DNA of 64,000 nt. It comes from Mycobacterium sp. D16Q13. Lineage in GTDB: Bacteria; Actinomycetota; Actinomycetes; Mycobacteriales; Mycobacteriaceae. The stretch spans positions 248,001 through 312,000 of the forward strand of contig NZ_MAEW01000007.1 in assembly GCF_002013375.1 (NCBI RefSeq). Reading direction: 5' to 3'. Below the pieces are notes generated by a model that was not told where the DNA came from, searched no databases, and saw nothing but the letters and a program-made list of their open reading frames with translations. The first letter of the stretch is position 1; each line of letters begins with the position of its first letter. Position numbers and translations under genes: made by a program. Positions 50,460 to 64,000 of the stretch are shown in pieces.

Positions 50460-51977
50460 ATGATCGATGTACTGATCGTTGGGGCAGGCCCTGTCGGACT
50501 GTTATTGGCTGGGGAACTAATCCTCGGCGGGGCGCGACCGCTGGTATTGGAAGCTTCCGACGGAACTGAGTCCCGCACAAGGAGTTTCGGCCAGCGCTCA
50601 GTCAATGGACGCAGCTCTCGCACGCTGTCCCTACGCGGACTCGTTCCCGCGCTAGAGGCCGCGCAATCGGCCTGGATTGACTGCTTGGCTGAGGCCGGAC
50701 AACAGGCAAGCGATACAGACCAGCTGTCGACGGCGCTTCACCTGATGCGTGACGGACGCGCGGCAGGCCACTTCGGCGGACTGCCGCTGACGGCCGACGC
50801 CGCCGCCAGCGGTCGCTGCTACCTGATGAAGCAACACATGCTGGAAAACGTCCTCGCCGACTGGGCTACCGGACTGGGAGTGCACATCGAGCCTGACACC
50901 AGGGTGACTGTCGTTCGGGACGAGGAGAATTCGGCGGTGGCAGAGCTGGCCGACGGGCGTTCGATACGCGCGAGTTACGTCGTTGGCTGCGATGGTGGCC
51001 GAAGCGTGGCTCGCAAAACTGCTGGTTTTGCCTTCCCCGGCACACCGCCCACCATGACGGGGCGGGTTGCAGTGGCCGAACTTTCTAGCCGGGACACACC
51101 TACCGCGATTCTGCGCGGCCCCAACGGCCTGGTGAACAGCTTGATGGTGCCCGGCGAGATCACGACTGTCGAGTTCGACGGCACCGGTCCAATCGACCGT
51201 GATGCGCCGATGACTCCCGACGAGTTGCAAGACAGCATGCTGCGGGCCGGCGGCCTCTCGGTGACAGTGCACAGCCTGCACACCGGGACGCGGTTCAGTG
51301 ACAACACCAGGCAAGCCGACACCTACCGGCGCGGACGTGTACTGCTGGCCGGTGACGCCGCACACGTGCACTCCCCGATCGGCGGGCAGGGACTCAACCT
51401 CGGGCTACAAGATGCCGCGAACCTCGGCTGGAAGCTGGCCCTCGTAGTCACCGGTCGCGGCCCTGACTCGCTGCTCGACACCTACACCACCGAGCGACAT
51501 CCCGCCGCTGCGCGCGTACTGCGCAGCACGCGCGCCCAGGTTGCGCTGATGCGCCCTGGTCCACAAGTTGACGCGCTCCGGGACATCCTGGCGGAGGTGC
51601 TCGCGATCCCGGACGCACACGAATACTTCGCCGCATTGGCGAGCGGCGCGGACCAAGACTATGCACCTGACTCGGCCCATCCGATGGTCGGCCGATTCGT
51701 ACCGAGCGAATTGCTGCCCCTGGCAGCGCAACATATGCGCGACGGCCGTTTCCTCCTAGTGGATTTGACTGGCCGCGAACAACTCAACAAGTTCGTCGCC
51801 GAAAACGGCAGAGTACAAGTGGTGCGTCTAGACAACGCAGATTTAGGCGTCACGGCCCTGCTGGTACGGCCGGACGGGTACGTGGCGTGGGTAAGCCAGG
51901 ATGCGAGCATGACTGGGTTGGCCGATGCGCTCAGCCAGTGGTTCGGAAACGCCCTGCACTCCGACGTCAGCGGCTAA
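50460..51977 (+). CDS. Class A FAD-dependent aromatic monooxygenase
   Basis: 505 residues of the PheA/TetX-like FAD_binding_3 family. FAD motif VLIVGAGPVGLLLAGEL, DG motif VVGCDGGRSVARK, GD motif LLAGDAAHVHSPIGGQGLN, and a C-terminal thioredoxin-like domain (about 395-505). This is the layout of PgaE/RdmE-type aromatic polyketide hydroxylases and of rifampicin monooxygenases. ATG preceded by AGGAGA. Likely hydroxylates an aromatic compound using NADPH. Its relation to the next TetR/monooxygenase pair suggests xenobiotic modification. Confidence 0.87.
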   Translation: MIDVLIVGAGPVGLLLAGELILGGARPLVLEASDGTESRTRSFGQRSVNGRSSRTLSLRGLVPALEAAQSAWIDCLAEAGQQASDTDQLSTALHLMRDGRAAGHFGGLPLTADAAASGRCYLMKQHMLENVLADWATGLGVHIEPDTRVTVVRDEENSAVAELADGRSIRASYVVGCDGGRSVARKTAGFAFPGTPPTMTGRVAVAELSSRDTPTAILRGPNGLVNSLMVPGEITTVEFDGTGPIDRDAPMTPDELQDSMLRAGGLSVTVHSLHTGTRFSDNTRQADTYRRGRVLLAGDAAHVHSPIGGQGLNLGLQDAANLGWKLALVVTGRGPDSLLDTYTTERHPAAARVLRSTRAQVALMRPGPQVDALRDILAEVLAIPDAHEYFAALASGADQDYAPDSAHPMVGRFVPSELLPLAAQHMRDGRFLLVDLTGREQLNKFVAENGRVQVVRLDNADLGVTALLVRPDGYVAWVSQDASMTGLADALSQWFGNALHSDVSG

Positions 51978-52026
51978 GAGTTGATCGAGCCGCCTACGCG
52001 ACATTCATATATTCAGAGCATGACTC

Positions 52027-52049
52027 AAGTGTACGTATGACGTACACTT
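52027..52049. promoter_or_regulatory. Perfect palindromic operator of the TetR-monooxygenase operon
   Basis: AAGTGTACG-TATGA-CGTACACTT: 9-bp arms, no mismatch. The right arm includes TACACT (52043-52048), seven bases before the TetR ATG, so a bound repressor would cover the -10 of its own leaderless promoter. Confidence 0.8.
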
Positions 52050-52055
52050 AGTATC

Positions 52056-52628
52056 ATGGTTCCACGCGGTGTCGCACGCACCACGGCAATACTCGATACC
52101 GCCTTACGCGTGTTAGTCCGTGAAGGATACGAACGATTCACCATGGATTCCGTTGCGGCGCAGGCACATGCCAGCAAGACGACCATCTACCGCAGATGGA
52201 GAAACAAGGCTGAACTGGTGAAGGCTGCCCTCGACGCACACGACGCGGGCTACAACGAACAGGTTCCCGATACCGGCTCGCTGCGGGGCGATCTTGTCGC
52301 AACGCTGACCATGCTGCACCGCAAAACCGAAGCGGTTCCACCAAGTCTGTACGTGGATCTCATCCGCGCGATGGAGCACGACGCGGAGCTGGCCGACGCC
52401 ATCAACCGGCACCTCGCAGATCCGGGCCTGTCTCCTTTCGACGCTCCCCTGTCTCGGGCGATCGCACGCGGTGAAACATCTCCGGAAATCGACCGCGCGC
52501 TGGTTCATGATGTCGCCGAGGCAATGCTCGCGCACCGATTGACCGTGAAGGCGGCAGTCGATACCGCATTCATCGATCGACTCGTCGACGACGTGCTGAT
52601 CGTGCTTATCCGGAGCACGATCTCGTGA
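52056..52628 (+). CDS. TetR repressor of flavin monooxygenase (MabTetRx-like)
   Basis: 190 residues. HTH at about 8-55: RTTAILDTALRVLVREGYERFT and ASKTTIYRRWRNKAELV. C-terminal domain of the TetR_C type. ATG is leaderless (TACACT seven bases before). Its stop overlaps the monooxygenase GTG (GTGA). Autoregulation through the palindrome at 52027 is very likely. In M. abscessus a TetR-monooxygenase operon of this type (MabTetRx-MabTetX) is induced by tetracyclines; synteny near fas suggests orthology, not proven. Confidence 0.85.
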   Translation: MVPRGVARTTAILDTALRVLVREGYERFTMDSVAAQAHASKTTIYRRWRNKAELVKAALDAHDAGYNEQVPDTGSLRGDLVATLTMLHRKTEAVPPSLYVDLIRAMEHDAELADAINRHLADPGLSPFDAPLSRAIARGETSPEIDRALVHDVAEAMLAHRLTVKAAVDTAFIDRLVDDVLIVLIRSTIS

Positions 52629-54052
52629 CCGTGGTGATCGCCGGCGCGGGCCCCACTGGCCTAACGCTGGCCTGTGAATTGGCACGTCGCGGTGTCCCGT
52701 GCAGGGTATTGGACAAGGCGCCCAGCCTATTTCCGGGCTCCCGCGGCAAGGGGTTGTCACCGCGCACCCAGGAGGTTTTCGACGATCTGGGCGTCGCAGA
52801 GGCGATCAGATCGGGCGGTATGGAAATGCCGCCATTCCGTATCTACGCCGGAAGCGAGATTATCGCCGAGCGAACGCTTCTCGAGATGCTGGGTTCGCAT
52901 ATCCCGTCCGGACCGGGAGTTCGCTACCCGGGGTTTTGGATGGTGCCGCAATGGCGGACCGACGAAATCCTGCTCAACCGATTGCGTGAACTCGGCGCGG
53001 ATGTGGAATTCTGCTGTGAAATAACAGGTTTTGAGCAAGATGCCGACGGAGTGAGCGTTACGGTGATGCGGGACGGCACTCCCGATCGGATACGTGCCGC
53101 GTACCTGGTCGGCACCGACGGCGGGCGCAGCACCGTACGCAAGGTTCTCGGTGCCGGATTCGCCGGCGAGAGCTTCGAGAATGAACGAACACTGATCGGC
53201 GACGTTCGGGCCGAGGAGCTGGATGGCACGTTCTGTCACGTGTTGACACGCGGCGGTCAGGTGGCGGAACGCTTTTCGCTCTGGAACTTGCCGGGCAGTG
53301 CTCACTATCAGTTCGTCGCGAGCATGGCGACCGACGATGTTCCGCCCCTGACTCTTGAGGCGGTACAGACCCTTCTGAACTACCGGTCCGGACGCGAAGA
53401 CATTGTACTGACCGACCTCCGGTGGATATCGCTGTATCGGGTGAACGCGCGGATGGTGGACAGGTTCCGAGAGGGCCGGGTCTTGCTGGCCGGAGATGCC
53501 GCCCACGTGCATTCGTCGGCAGGCGGCCAGGGCCTGAACACCAGCGTGCAGGATGCCTACAACTTGGGCTGGAAACTGGCGGCAGTCATCGCAGGCGCCT
53601 CCGCGCAACTGCTGGACACCTATGAAGAGGAGCGAATGCCCGTCGCCGCATCGGTGCTGGGGCTGAGCACCGATCTGCATCACCGCAACTTCGAGCCCTC
53701 AGAGGACCCTGCGCCACAACTACATCAGCTGGACATCACGTATCGCGGCCGATCATTGGCCGTCGACGACCGCCCTTGTCCCGGGGCGCTACGTGCCGGC
53801 GACCGCGCACCGGATGCGATACTGCGGGAAGGCCATCGGCTATTCGACGTCCTGCGCGGCACACACTTCACCGTGCTCACGGTCGACGATCGGACCATCG
53901 ACATCGACGACGTGCGCGTCCAGCGGATCACGCCGTCAACCGATTACGACGTCACGGAGCCGACACTCGTCTTAGTGCGCCCAGACGGGTACATCGGAGT
54001 CATGACCGAATCCGAAGAGACCCTGCGCGCGTATCTCGCCCGCGTGCGCTAG
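52625..54052 (+). CDS. FAD monooxygenase, candidate tetracycline-inactivating MabTetX
   Basis: 475 residues, FAD_binding_3 family: VVIAGAGPTGLTLACEL, LVGTDGGRSTVRKVL, LLAGDAAHVHSSAGGQGLN. It keeps the C-terminal thioredoxin-like domain (about 380-475), so it is larger than classical TetX and nearer to aromatic hydroxylases. GTG overlaps the TetR stop by four bases, so the two are one operon under the 52027 palindrome. In M. abscessus the syntenic enzyme hydroxylates tetracycline and doxycycline. Substrate here is inferred. Its stop shares CTAG with the convergent molybdoenzyme. Confidence 0.85.
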   Translation: MTVVIAGAGPTGLTLACELARRGVPCRVLDKAPSLFPGSRGKGLSPRTQEVFDDLGVAEAIRSGGMEMPPFRIYAGSEIIAERTLLEMLGSHIPSGPGVRYPGFWMVPQWRTDEILLNRLRELGADVEFCCEITGFEQDADGVSVTVMRDGTPDRIRAAYLVGTDGGRSTVRKVLGAGFAGESFENERTLIGDVRAEELDGTFCHVLTRGGQVAERFSLWNLPGSAHYQFVASMATDDVPPLTLEAVQTLLNYRSGREDIVLTDLRWISLYRVNARMVDRFREGRVLLAGDAAHVHSSAGGQGLNTSVQDAYNLGWKLAAVIAGASAQLLDTYEEERMPVAASVLGLSTDLHHRNFEPSEDPAPQLHQLDITYRGRSLAVDDRPCPGALRAGDRAPDAILREGHRLFDVLRGTHFTVLTVDDRTIDIDDVRVQRITPSTDYDVTEPTLVLVRPDGYIGVMTESEETLRAYLARVR

Positions 54053-56283
54053 ATGGCAGCGGTCAGTGTCTCCAAACGTGCGGGAACGTGCTTGTGCCAT
54101 GGGGTGCCCGCATATTCATCGCGCCAGGCCGACGACGTCAGCGCGTTCGGCGCCACACCCGGCACGTGCGTTTCGCCGTACTCGTCGGTGTAATCGAGGC
54201 CGAACCCGTTCGGGAGTGAGGCGTGTCCGGCCTGCATCATGTCGCTGATCTCGACGGTGGCCTCCGCACTACCCGCCGCGGTGGAGATGCGAACCCGGTC
54301 GCCGTCAGCGATGCCGAGCCGATGTGCGTCCTCCGGGCTTATCCGTAACGCGCCCTGCTGGTCCCGTTTACGCCAGGACGGATTACGCAGGATGTCGTTG
54401 GCGGTGTACGCCCGCCGCTCTCCCGCCGACAGCACGATCGGAAACTCCGGTGTCGTCAGCTGCGCCGGACGGGATGCCAATCCTCGTATTTCGTCCAGCA
54501 TTTCAGGGATCGCAAGCGCGATCTTACGGTCCGCGTGCGTAATGAGAGCGAAGTCGTCTTCGTACTCATGAATCGTGAAAGTCACACCGGACGGACTGTT
54601 CAAGATGGCGTCAAAGAGCGCGTTGCCATCCGGGTGCCCGGCCCGCGCCACCGCCTGCGGATAGGTCATCATGGCCTTCTGCGCCAGGCCCCACAGTGCG
54701 GCGGCACCCTCCAAGCCCTTGGGCAGGGTCGGTCCGAGGGTTTCGTACAGGACATACGGTGCCAGCGGACCGAGTGCCGGATTGGCCAACACCGCGAAGA
54801 AGGCCTGTAAGTAGGCATCCCGTCCCTGTGCGGCGGCTTCGCGCAGCGGCTGCAGCTCCGCGTCGTCGACCACTCCCAACGCTCGCACCAATCGGGCCCA
54901 AATCTCGGGCTCGGGCAAGGTCCCAGGCTCCGGTTCGAACAGTGGGTGCCTCAGCTGAAAGGTGTTGTGCGGAAACTCAAGATTGAAGAAGGTCGCCTCG
55001 ACCTTCTCGAATTGGGTGGCCGCCGGCAGCACGTAATGGGCAAGACGGGCGGTCTCTGTCATCGCCACATCCACGACCACCAGGAGCTCCAAGGCCTGGA
55101 ACGCCTCTTTGCACCGCGCCGAATCCGCCAGCGAGTGCGCAGGATTGCTACTCTCGACGACCATCGCGCGGAACCGGTCGGGATGATCGGTGAGGATCTC
55201 TTCGGGGATCACGTTGGAGGGCACCAGGCCACCAATGATCGGGGCTCCGGTCACCGGGGTCTTGCCGAAGAACCCGCCCATGAGTGGTGCCATCCATGAA
55301 TGCAGGTGCTGGCCACCGCGTTTGGCGAAGTTTCCGGTGAGAATCCACAGCATCTTGTTGAGGTAGGAACTCAGGGTGCTGTTGGGGGCCTGCTGAATCC
55401 CGAGGTCTTCGAAGACCGCCACGCTCTCGGCGGCGGCAACACGGCGGGCTGCCCGGCGGATGAGGTCCTCCGCTACACCGCAGCGCTGCGCGTAGTCGCT
55501 GATGGGTACCGCACGCAGCGCATCCCGAACCTCCTCGGTGCCGGTGACATGCTCGGCGAGAAATGCTTCATCACAGAGGCTCTCCTGCACCAGCACCGCG
55601 GCGAGCGCCGCAAGACACCAGGCGTCGGCACCGGGGCGCACCCGCAGGTGAAAGTCGGCCATCTTGGCGGTATCGGTGACCACCGGGTCGATGACGATCA
55701 TCGAGCGCTGCGGATCCTTGGCGATCTCATTGAGCACCACCCTCGCCCGCGGAAAGCTCTGCGACATCCATGGGTTCTTCCCGACGAAGACCGACACCTC
55801 GGCATGCTCGAACTCACCGCGGGTGTGCCCGCCATAGAGATTCTTGTCGATCCAGGCCTCGCCCGTCTTCTCCTGCGCCAGTGCGTTAGAGCGGTACTTG
55901 GACCCGATGGCCTTGAGGAAGGCGCCACTGTAAGCGCCGCCCAGGTGATTGCCCTGACCGCCGCCACCGTAATAGAAGATCTTGTCGCCGCCATAGCTGT
56001 CACGGATGTGCTTGAAGCCCTCGGCGATCTCCACGATCGCCGTATCCCAGTCGATTTCCTCGTATGTGCCGTCGGAGCGCCGCCTCATGGGTGAGGTCAG
56101 CCGGTTGGCATTGTTCTGGTAGTGATCCAGGCGCAATGCCTTGTTACAGGTGTACCCCTGGGATGCCGGGTGGTCTTTGTCGCCACGGATCTTGGCGAGT
56201 GTTCGCCCCTCGGTCTGGACAACGATGCCGCAGTTGCACTCACACAGGATGCAGGCGGTGGGCAGCCAGTTGGTGGCGGTCAT
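54049..56283 (-). CDS. Molybdopterin oxidoreductase (BisC/formate dehydrogenase-like)
   Basis: 744 residues. N-terminal [4Fe-4S] ligands CILCECNCG and GYTCNKA (C-x2-C-x3-C-x(n)-C), molybdopterin-binding region with GGGGQGNHLGG and GKNPWMSQSFPRA, and a C-terminal molydop_binding domain (about 620-740) with ILRNPSWRKRD and RLGIADGDRVRIS. No signal peptide, so cytoplasmic. It resembles M. tuberculosis Rv0197, which is also next to a TetR gene. Electron partner and substrate are unknown. The ATG overlaps the TetR stop (ATGA). Confidence 0.85.
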   Translation of the reverse strand: MTATNWLPTACILCECNCGIVVQTEGRTLAKIRGDKDHPASQGYTCNKALRLDHYQNNANRLTSPMRRRSDGTYEEIDWDTAIVEIAEGFKHIRDSYGGDKIFYYGGGGQGNHLGGAYSGAFLKAIGSKYRSNALAQEKTGEAWIDKNLYGGHTRGEFEHAEVSVFVGKNPWMSQSFPRARVVLNEIAKDPQRSMIVIDPVVTDTAKMADFHLRVRPGADAWCLAALAAVLVQESLCDEAFLAEHVTGTEEVRDALRAVPISDYAQRCGVAEDLIRRAARRVAAAESVAVFEDLGIQQAPNSTLSSYLNKMLWILTGNFAKRGGQHLHSWMAPLMGGFFGKTPVTGAPIIGGLVPSNVIPEEILTDHPDRFRAMVVESSNPAHSLADSARCKEAFQALELLVVVDVAMTETARLAHYVLPAATQFEKVEATFFNLEFPHNTFQLRHPLFEPEPGTLPEPEIWARLVRALGVVDDAELQPLREAAAQGRDAYLQAFFAVLANPALGPLAPYVLYETLGPTLPKGLEGAAALWGLAQKAMMTYPQAVARAGHPDGNALFDAILNSPSGVTFTIHEYEDDFALITHADRKIALAIPEMLDEIRGLASRPAQLTTPEFPIVLSAGERRAYTANDILRNPSWRKRDQQGALRISPEDAHRLGIADGDRVRISTAAGSAEATVEISDMMQAGHASLPNGFGLDYTDEYGETHVPGVAPNALTSSAWRDEYAGTPWHKHVPARLETLTAAI

Positions 56284-56852
56284 GACAAAGCCTCCTCGAT
56301 CAGCGTGCGTAATTGCTTATGCACCACATCGATTGGTGTGATGTCATGGATCGATCGCGCGACGATGATGGCCCCCTCCAACGAGGTTGTCATCAGCATC
56401 GCCAGCTCGTCGGCACGCGCACGGGCGACGCCGGCACTGGCCAGCTTGTCCGCGATGATGCCGATCCAACGCTGGAAGACGGCCGCCGAGTGCTCGATAA
56501 GCTTCTGATTACTGGCCGGACTCTCCGGATCCCCTGCCTCGACCGCGACCGCCACCACGGGGCATCCCGCACGGAAGTCGCTGCGCACCAACTGCTTCCG
56601 ATAAGAGGCGACAAGCGTGTCCAGAGCCTCCACCCCCGAGGGTGTGGAGTCGATCATCCCGGCAATGTACTCACCGGCCAGATCCACTGCCTCGCCAAGT
56701 AACTGAGTGCGTCCGCCGGGAAAGTAGTGATACGCCGAGCCGCGCGGCGCGCCGCTGTGTTCGAGCACATCGGAGATGGCCGTCGCGTGGGCACCACGCT
56801 CGCGAATCAGCAGGGCGGCCGAGGCCACCATTCGTTCACGCGGGGTGCTCAA
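56280..56852 (-). CDS. TetR-family regulator (LmrA/YxaF type)
   Basis: 190 residues. HTH at about 5-50: RERMVASAALLIRERGAHAT and GAPRGSAYHYFPGGRTQL, the G-S-x-Y-H-Y-F-P-G-G pattern typical of the LmrA/YxaF group. The C-terminal domain has GCPVVAVAVEAGD as in TetR_C_33-like proteins. Overlaps the molybdoenzyme start, so it is the first gene of that operon. Divergent from an enoyl-CoA hydratase gene over 73 bp containing an inverted repeat. Confidence 0.87.
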   Translation of the reverse strand: MSTPRERMVASAALLIRERGAHATAISDVLEHSGAPRGSAYHYFPGGRTQLLGEAVDLAGEYIAGMIDSTPSGVEALDTLVASYRKQLVRSDFRAGCPVVAVAVEAGDPESPASNQKLIEHSAAVFQRWIGIIADKLASAGVARARADELAMLMTTSLEGAIIVARSIHDITPIDVVHKQLRTLIEEALS

Positions 56853-56880
56853 TCGTCGTCCTTCCCGAGGTGCACATGGC

Positions 56881-56900
56881 TATGTATGCTGCTCTACATA
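56881..56900. promoter_or_regulatory. Inverted repeat between TetR and enoyl-CoA hydratase
   Basis: TATGTA-tgctgctc-TACATA (6-bp arms) midway between the divergent ATGs at 56852 and 56926. Probable operator for the adjacent TetR, controlling both directions. Confidence 0.6.
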
Positions 56901-56925
56901 ATCCGCTAACGACACGGAGAAGTCA

Positions 56926-57707
56926 ATGTCTGAGTACGAAACCCTGAGCATCCGGCGCGACGGATACGTCCTGGTGATCGGCCTAAACCGACCCGCCAAG
57001 CGCAACGCGTTCGACAAGGCGATGCTGCAGGAGCTATCACGGGCGTTCGGCGAATTCGATGCGGATGCCGAGCTGCGGGCCGCCGTCCTGCACGGGGAGG
57101 GGACGATGTTCACCGCCGGCCTCGACCTGGCCAGCGTGGCGGCTGAGATTCAGAACGGCGCGTCATTGACCGCCGAGAACGGAATCAACCCGTGGCAGGT
57201 CGACGGTACGCACTTGTCCAAGCCGCTTGTCGTCGCCGTGCATGGCAAGGTACTCACGCTGGGCATCGAGCTCGCGCTCGCCGCAGATATCGTGATCGCG
57301 GACGAGACCGCGACGTTCGCACAGCTTGAGATCAACCGTGGCATCTATCCGTTCGGTGGCGCCACCATTCGCTTCCCGCGTACAGCGGGTTGGGGCAACG
57401 CGATGCGTTGGATGCTGACGGCGGAGCCCTTCGACGCCACCGAGGCTCATCGCATCGGGATCGTGCAGGAGGTCGTACCTGTCGGCGAACATGTCGACAA
57501 GGCGATTGCGATCGCCCACACCATCGCGCGCCAAGCGCCGCTGGGTGTGCAAGCTACCCTGCGAAACGCTCGGTTGGCTCTCGCCGAGGGCGAGGCCGCT
57601 GCCGAAGTACAGCTTGTGCCCACCATCCGCGAGCTGTTCACCACCGAGGACGCCGCCTTGGGCGTGCAGGCATTCTTGACCCGCACCGCCGCCGAGTTCG
57701 TGGGTCG

Positions 57708-57711
<4 letters not shown>
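56926..57711 (+). CDS. Enoyl-CoA hydratase/isomerase (crotonase family)
   Basis: 261 residues. Crotonase blocks [14 protein letters not shown], oxyanion-hole [10 protein letters not shown] and [21 protein letters not shown], and [16 protein letters not shown]. The expected Glu of hydratases (Glu144 in rat ECH) is not obvious at the GIEL position; a Glu is seen in LEINRG. It may be an isomerase, hydrolase or non-canonical hydratase. ATG at 56926 after CGGAGAAG. Convergent with jetC; the two stop codons share CTAG. Confidence 0.85.
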
Positions 57712-63248
<5,537 letters not shown>

Positions 63249-63309
63249 CGCACACCTCCATCACATCGCTCGCGCTTGTTCCCCGGCCAGCGCGGCCGTC
63301 ATAGCCGCT

Positions 63310-63331
63310 GGCCCGGAAAACCTACCGGGCC
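63310..63331 (-). terminator. Hairpin between FAAL gene and jetA
   Basis: GGCCCGG-aaaaccta-CCGGGCC: perfect 7-bp stem in the short gap between the FAAL stop (63385) and the jetA start (63248). No T-run, so termination is probable rather than certain. Confidence 0.5.
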
Positions 63332-63384
63332 GACGGGGGCGTGGCGAATGGGCTCGCTGACGTGGGACAAATGAGGCAAATGAG

Positions 63385-64000
63385 TTAGCTGGGATCTCCG
63401 TGGACACCCAGGGTGCCGTCCATGTACTGGCGGCGGCATGCCCATCGCGCCAGCTTTCCGCTGGTGGTCCGCGGGATGGCACCCGCAGGGAGCAATCGCA
63501 CGTCGGAGAGTTCCAGGCCGTGTTGGGCGTGGGCCGCCGCACGGATCGCGTCGATGGCCTCCTGCGGGTCGGCCTTGGCGGTACGCGAGGCCCGCTCGGC
63601 GACGATGACCAGACCGTCATCGACGGTGAACGCGGTGACGTATCCGCGGCGGACAATCGGCGAGGCATCAGCGACGGTGGCCTCGATGTCCTGCGGGTAG
63701 TGGCCGCGCCCATCCACGGTGAGGTGGTCGGCGATGCGGCCGGTCACGTACAGCTCACCGTCGAGGTAGAAGCCCAAATCACCGGTGCGCAGCCAGTCGC
63801 CGCCCGCCTTGGCCTTATCAGCATGGCTCGTCGCGAGCGTCTCGCCGAGCCGGGCGTGAAATGTCCTCGCCGTATCCTCGGGGCGCCCCCAATACCCACG
63901 CCCAACGTTGTTGCCCCGCAACCAGATTTCGCCAATGCGACCGTCTGCGAGCTCATTGCTCGTCTCGGGGTCCACGATGACACCCGCGAGACTGCGGGCA
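63385..64000 (-). CDS. Fatty acyl-AMP ligase (FAAL/FadD-type), C-terminal part
   Basis: About 205 residues of the C-terminal part of an ANL-superfamily ligase; the frame stays open to the window end, so the 5' end is missing. A GTG at 63975 is in frame but lies inside the conserved domain. Key blocks: GEIWLRGNNVGRGYWGRP, WLRTGDLGFYLDGELYVTGR and DHLTVDGRGHYPQDIEATV. This spelling of the A8 hinge is that of mycobacterial fatty acyl-AMP ligases that load polyketide synthases. The C-terminal catalytic Lys is in TTSGKLAR. The partner PKS or carrier would lie right of the window. Confidence 0.88.
   Translation of the reverse strand, partial: ARSLAGVIVDPETSNELADGRIGEIWLRGNNVGRGYWGRPEDTARTFHARLGETLATSHADKAKAGGDWLRTGDLGFYLDGELYVTGRIADHLTVDGRGHYPQDIEATVADASPIVRRGYVTAFTVDDGLVIVAERASRTAKADPQEAIDAIRAAAHAQHGLELSDVRLLPAGAIPRTTSGKLARWACRRQYMDGTLGVHGDPS

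Overview
The window looks like the chromosome of a rapidly growing mycobacterium of the abscessus-chelonae group. The sequence shows high GC content, a type I fatty acid synthase (fas) with acpS, MmpL and PPE proteins, a YkuD L,D-transpeptidase lipoprotein, a Tat-exported DUF1906 protein and many leaderless starts. From memory, the order ldtB / tRNA / DUF3618 / bcp / acpS / fas / DUF1906 matches M. tuberculosis Rv2518c-Rv2525c. A TetR plus FAD-monooxygenase pair not far from fas matches the MabTetRx/MabTetX neighbourhood of M. abscessus. Species is not resolved.

Region 1 (1-9533) is the right part of an integrative element inserted in a tRNA-His gene. It carries, from left to right: an unknown partial gene; a leftward five-gene operon with a serine recombinase and a methyltransferase; a DUF6602 nuclease-like gene; an unknown membrane-anchored protein; three overlapping mini zinc-finger genes; an HTH protein; an excisionase-like gene; a XRE repressor; a tyrosine integrase; and a DUF3800-like gene. 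The element ends at a 24-nt tRNA-His tail followed by that tRNA's own terminator hairpin. A palindromic operator and two divergent leaderless promoters between xis and the repressor form a compact genetic switch.

Region 2 (9534-29770) is chromosomal: a DivIVA-like coiled-coil protein, a CadD transporter, L,D-transpeptidase LdtB, tRNA-Lys(CTT), an aldo/keto reductase, an FMO + SDR operon with a divergent TetR, an MgtE_N/CBS protein with a DUF1003 protein, a two-component system divergent from an MmpL transporter, TetR / O-methyltransferase-like genes, adhC behind a MerR-type promoter, a DUF3618 protein, bcp, and an MFS pump.

Region 3 (29770-44770) is the lipid-synthesis core: acpS overlaps the end of the 3085-residue fas. 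It is followed by the DUF1906 Tat substrate, two alpha/beta-hydrolases and a TetR regulator. Region 4 (44770-57711) holds a PknH-sensor-like lipoprotein, a MaoC hydratase, an MTB12-like secreted protein, TetR genes, a lone PPE gene, a siderophore-interacting flavoprotein, two class A flavin monooxygenases with a TetR and a perfect palindromic operator, a molybdopterin oxidoreductase with its TetR, and an enoyl-CoA hydratase.

Region 5 (57708-64000) is an overlapping three-gene operon of the Wadjet / MksBEF / Ept type: JetA (DUF3375), JetB (DUF4194) and JetC (SMC-like ATPase). No JetD nuclease gene is present, because a convergent gene abuts the end of jetC. A 5'-truncated fatty acyl-AMP ligase lies upstream at the window edge.
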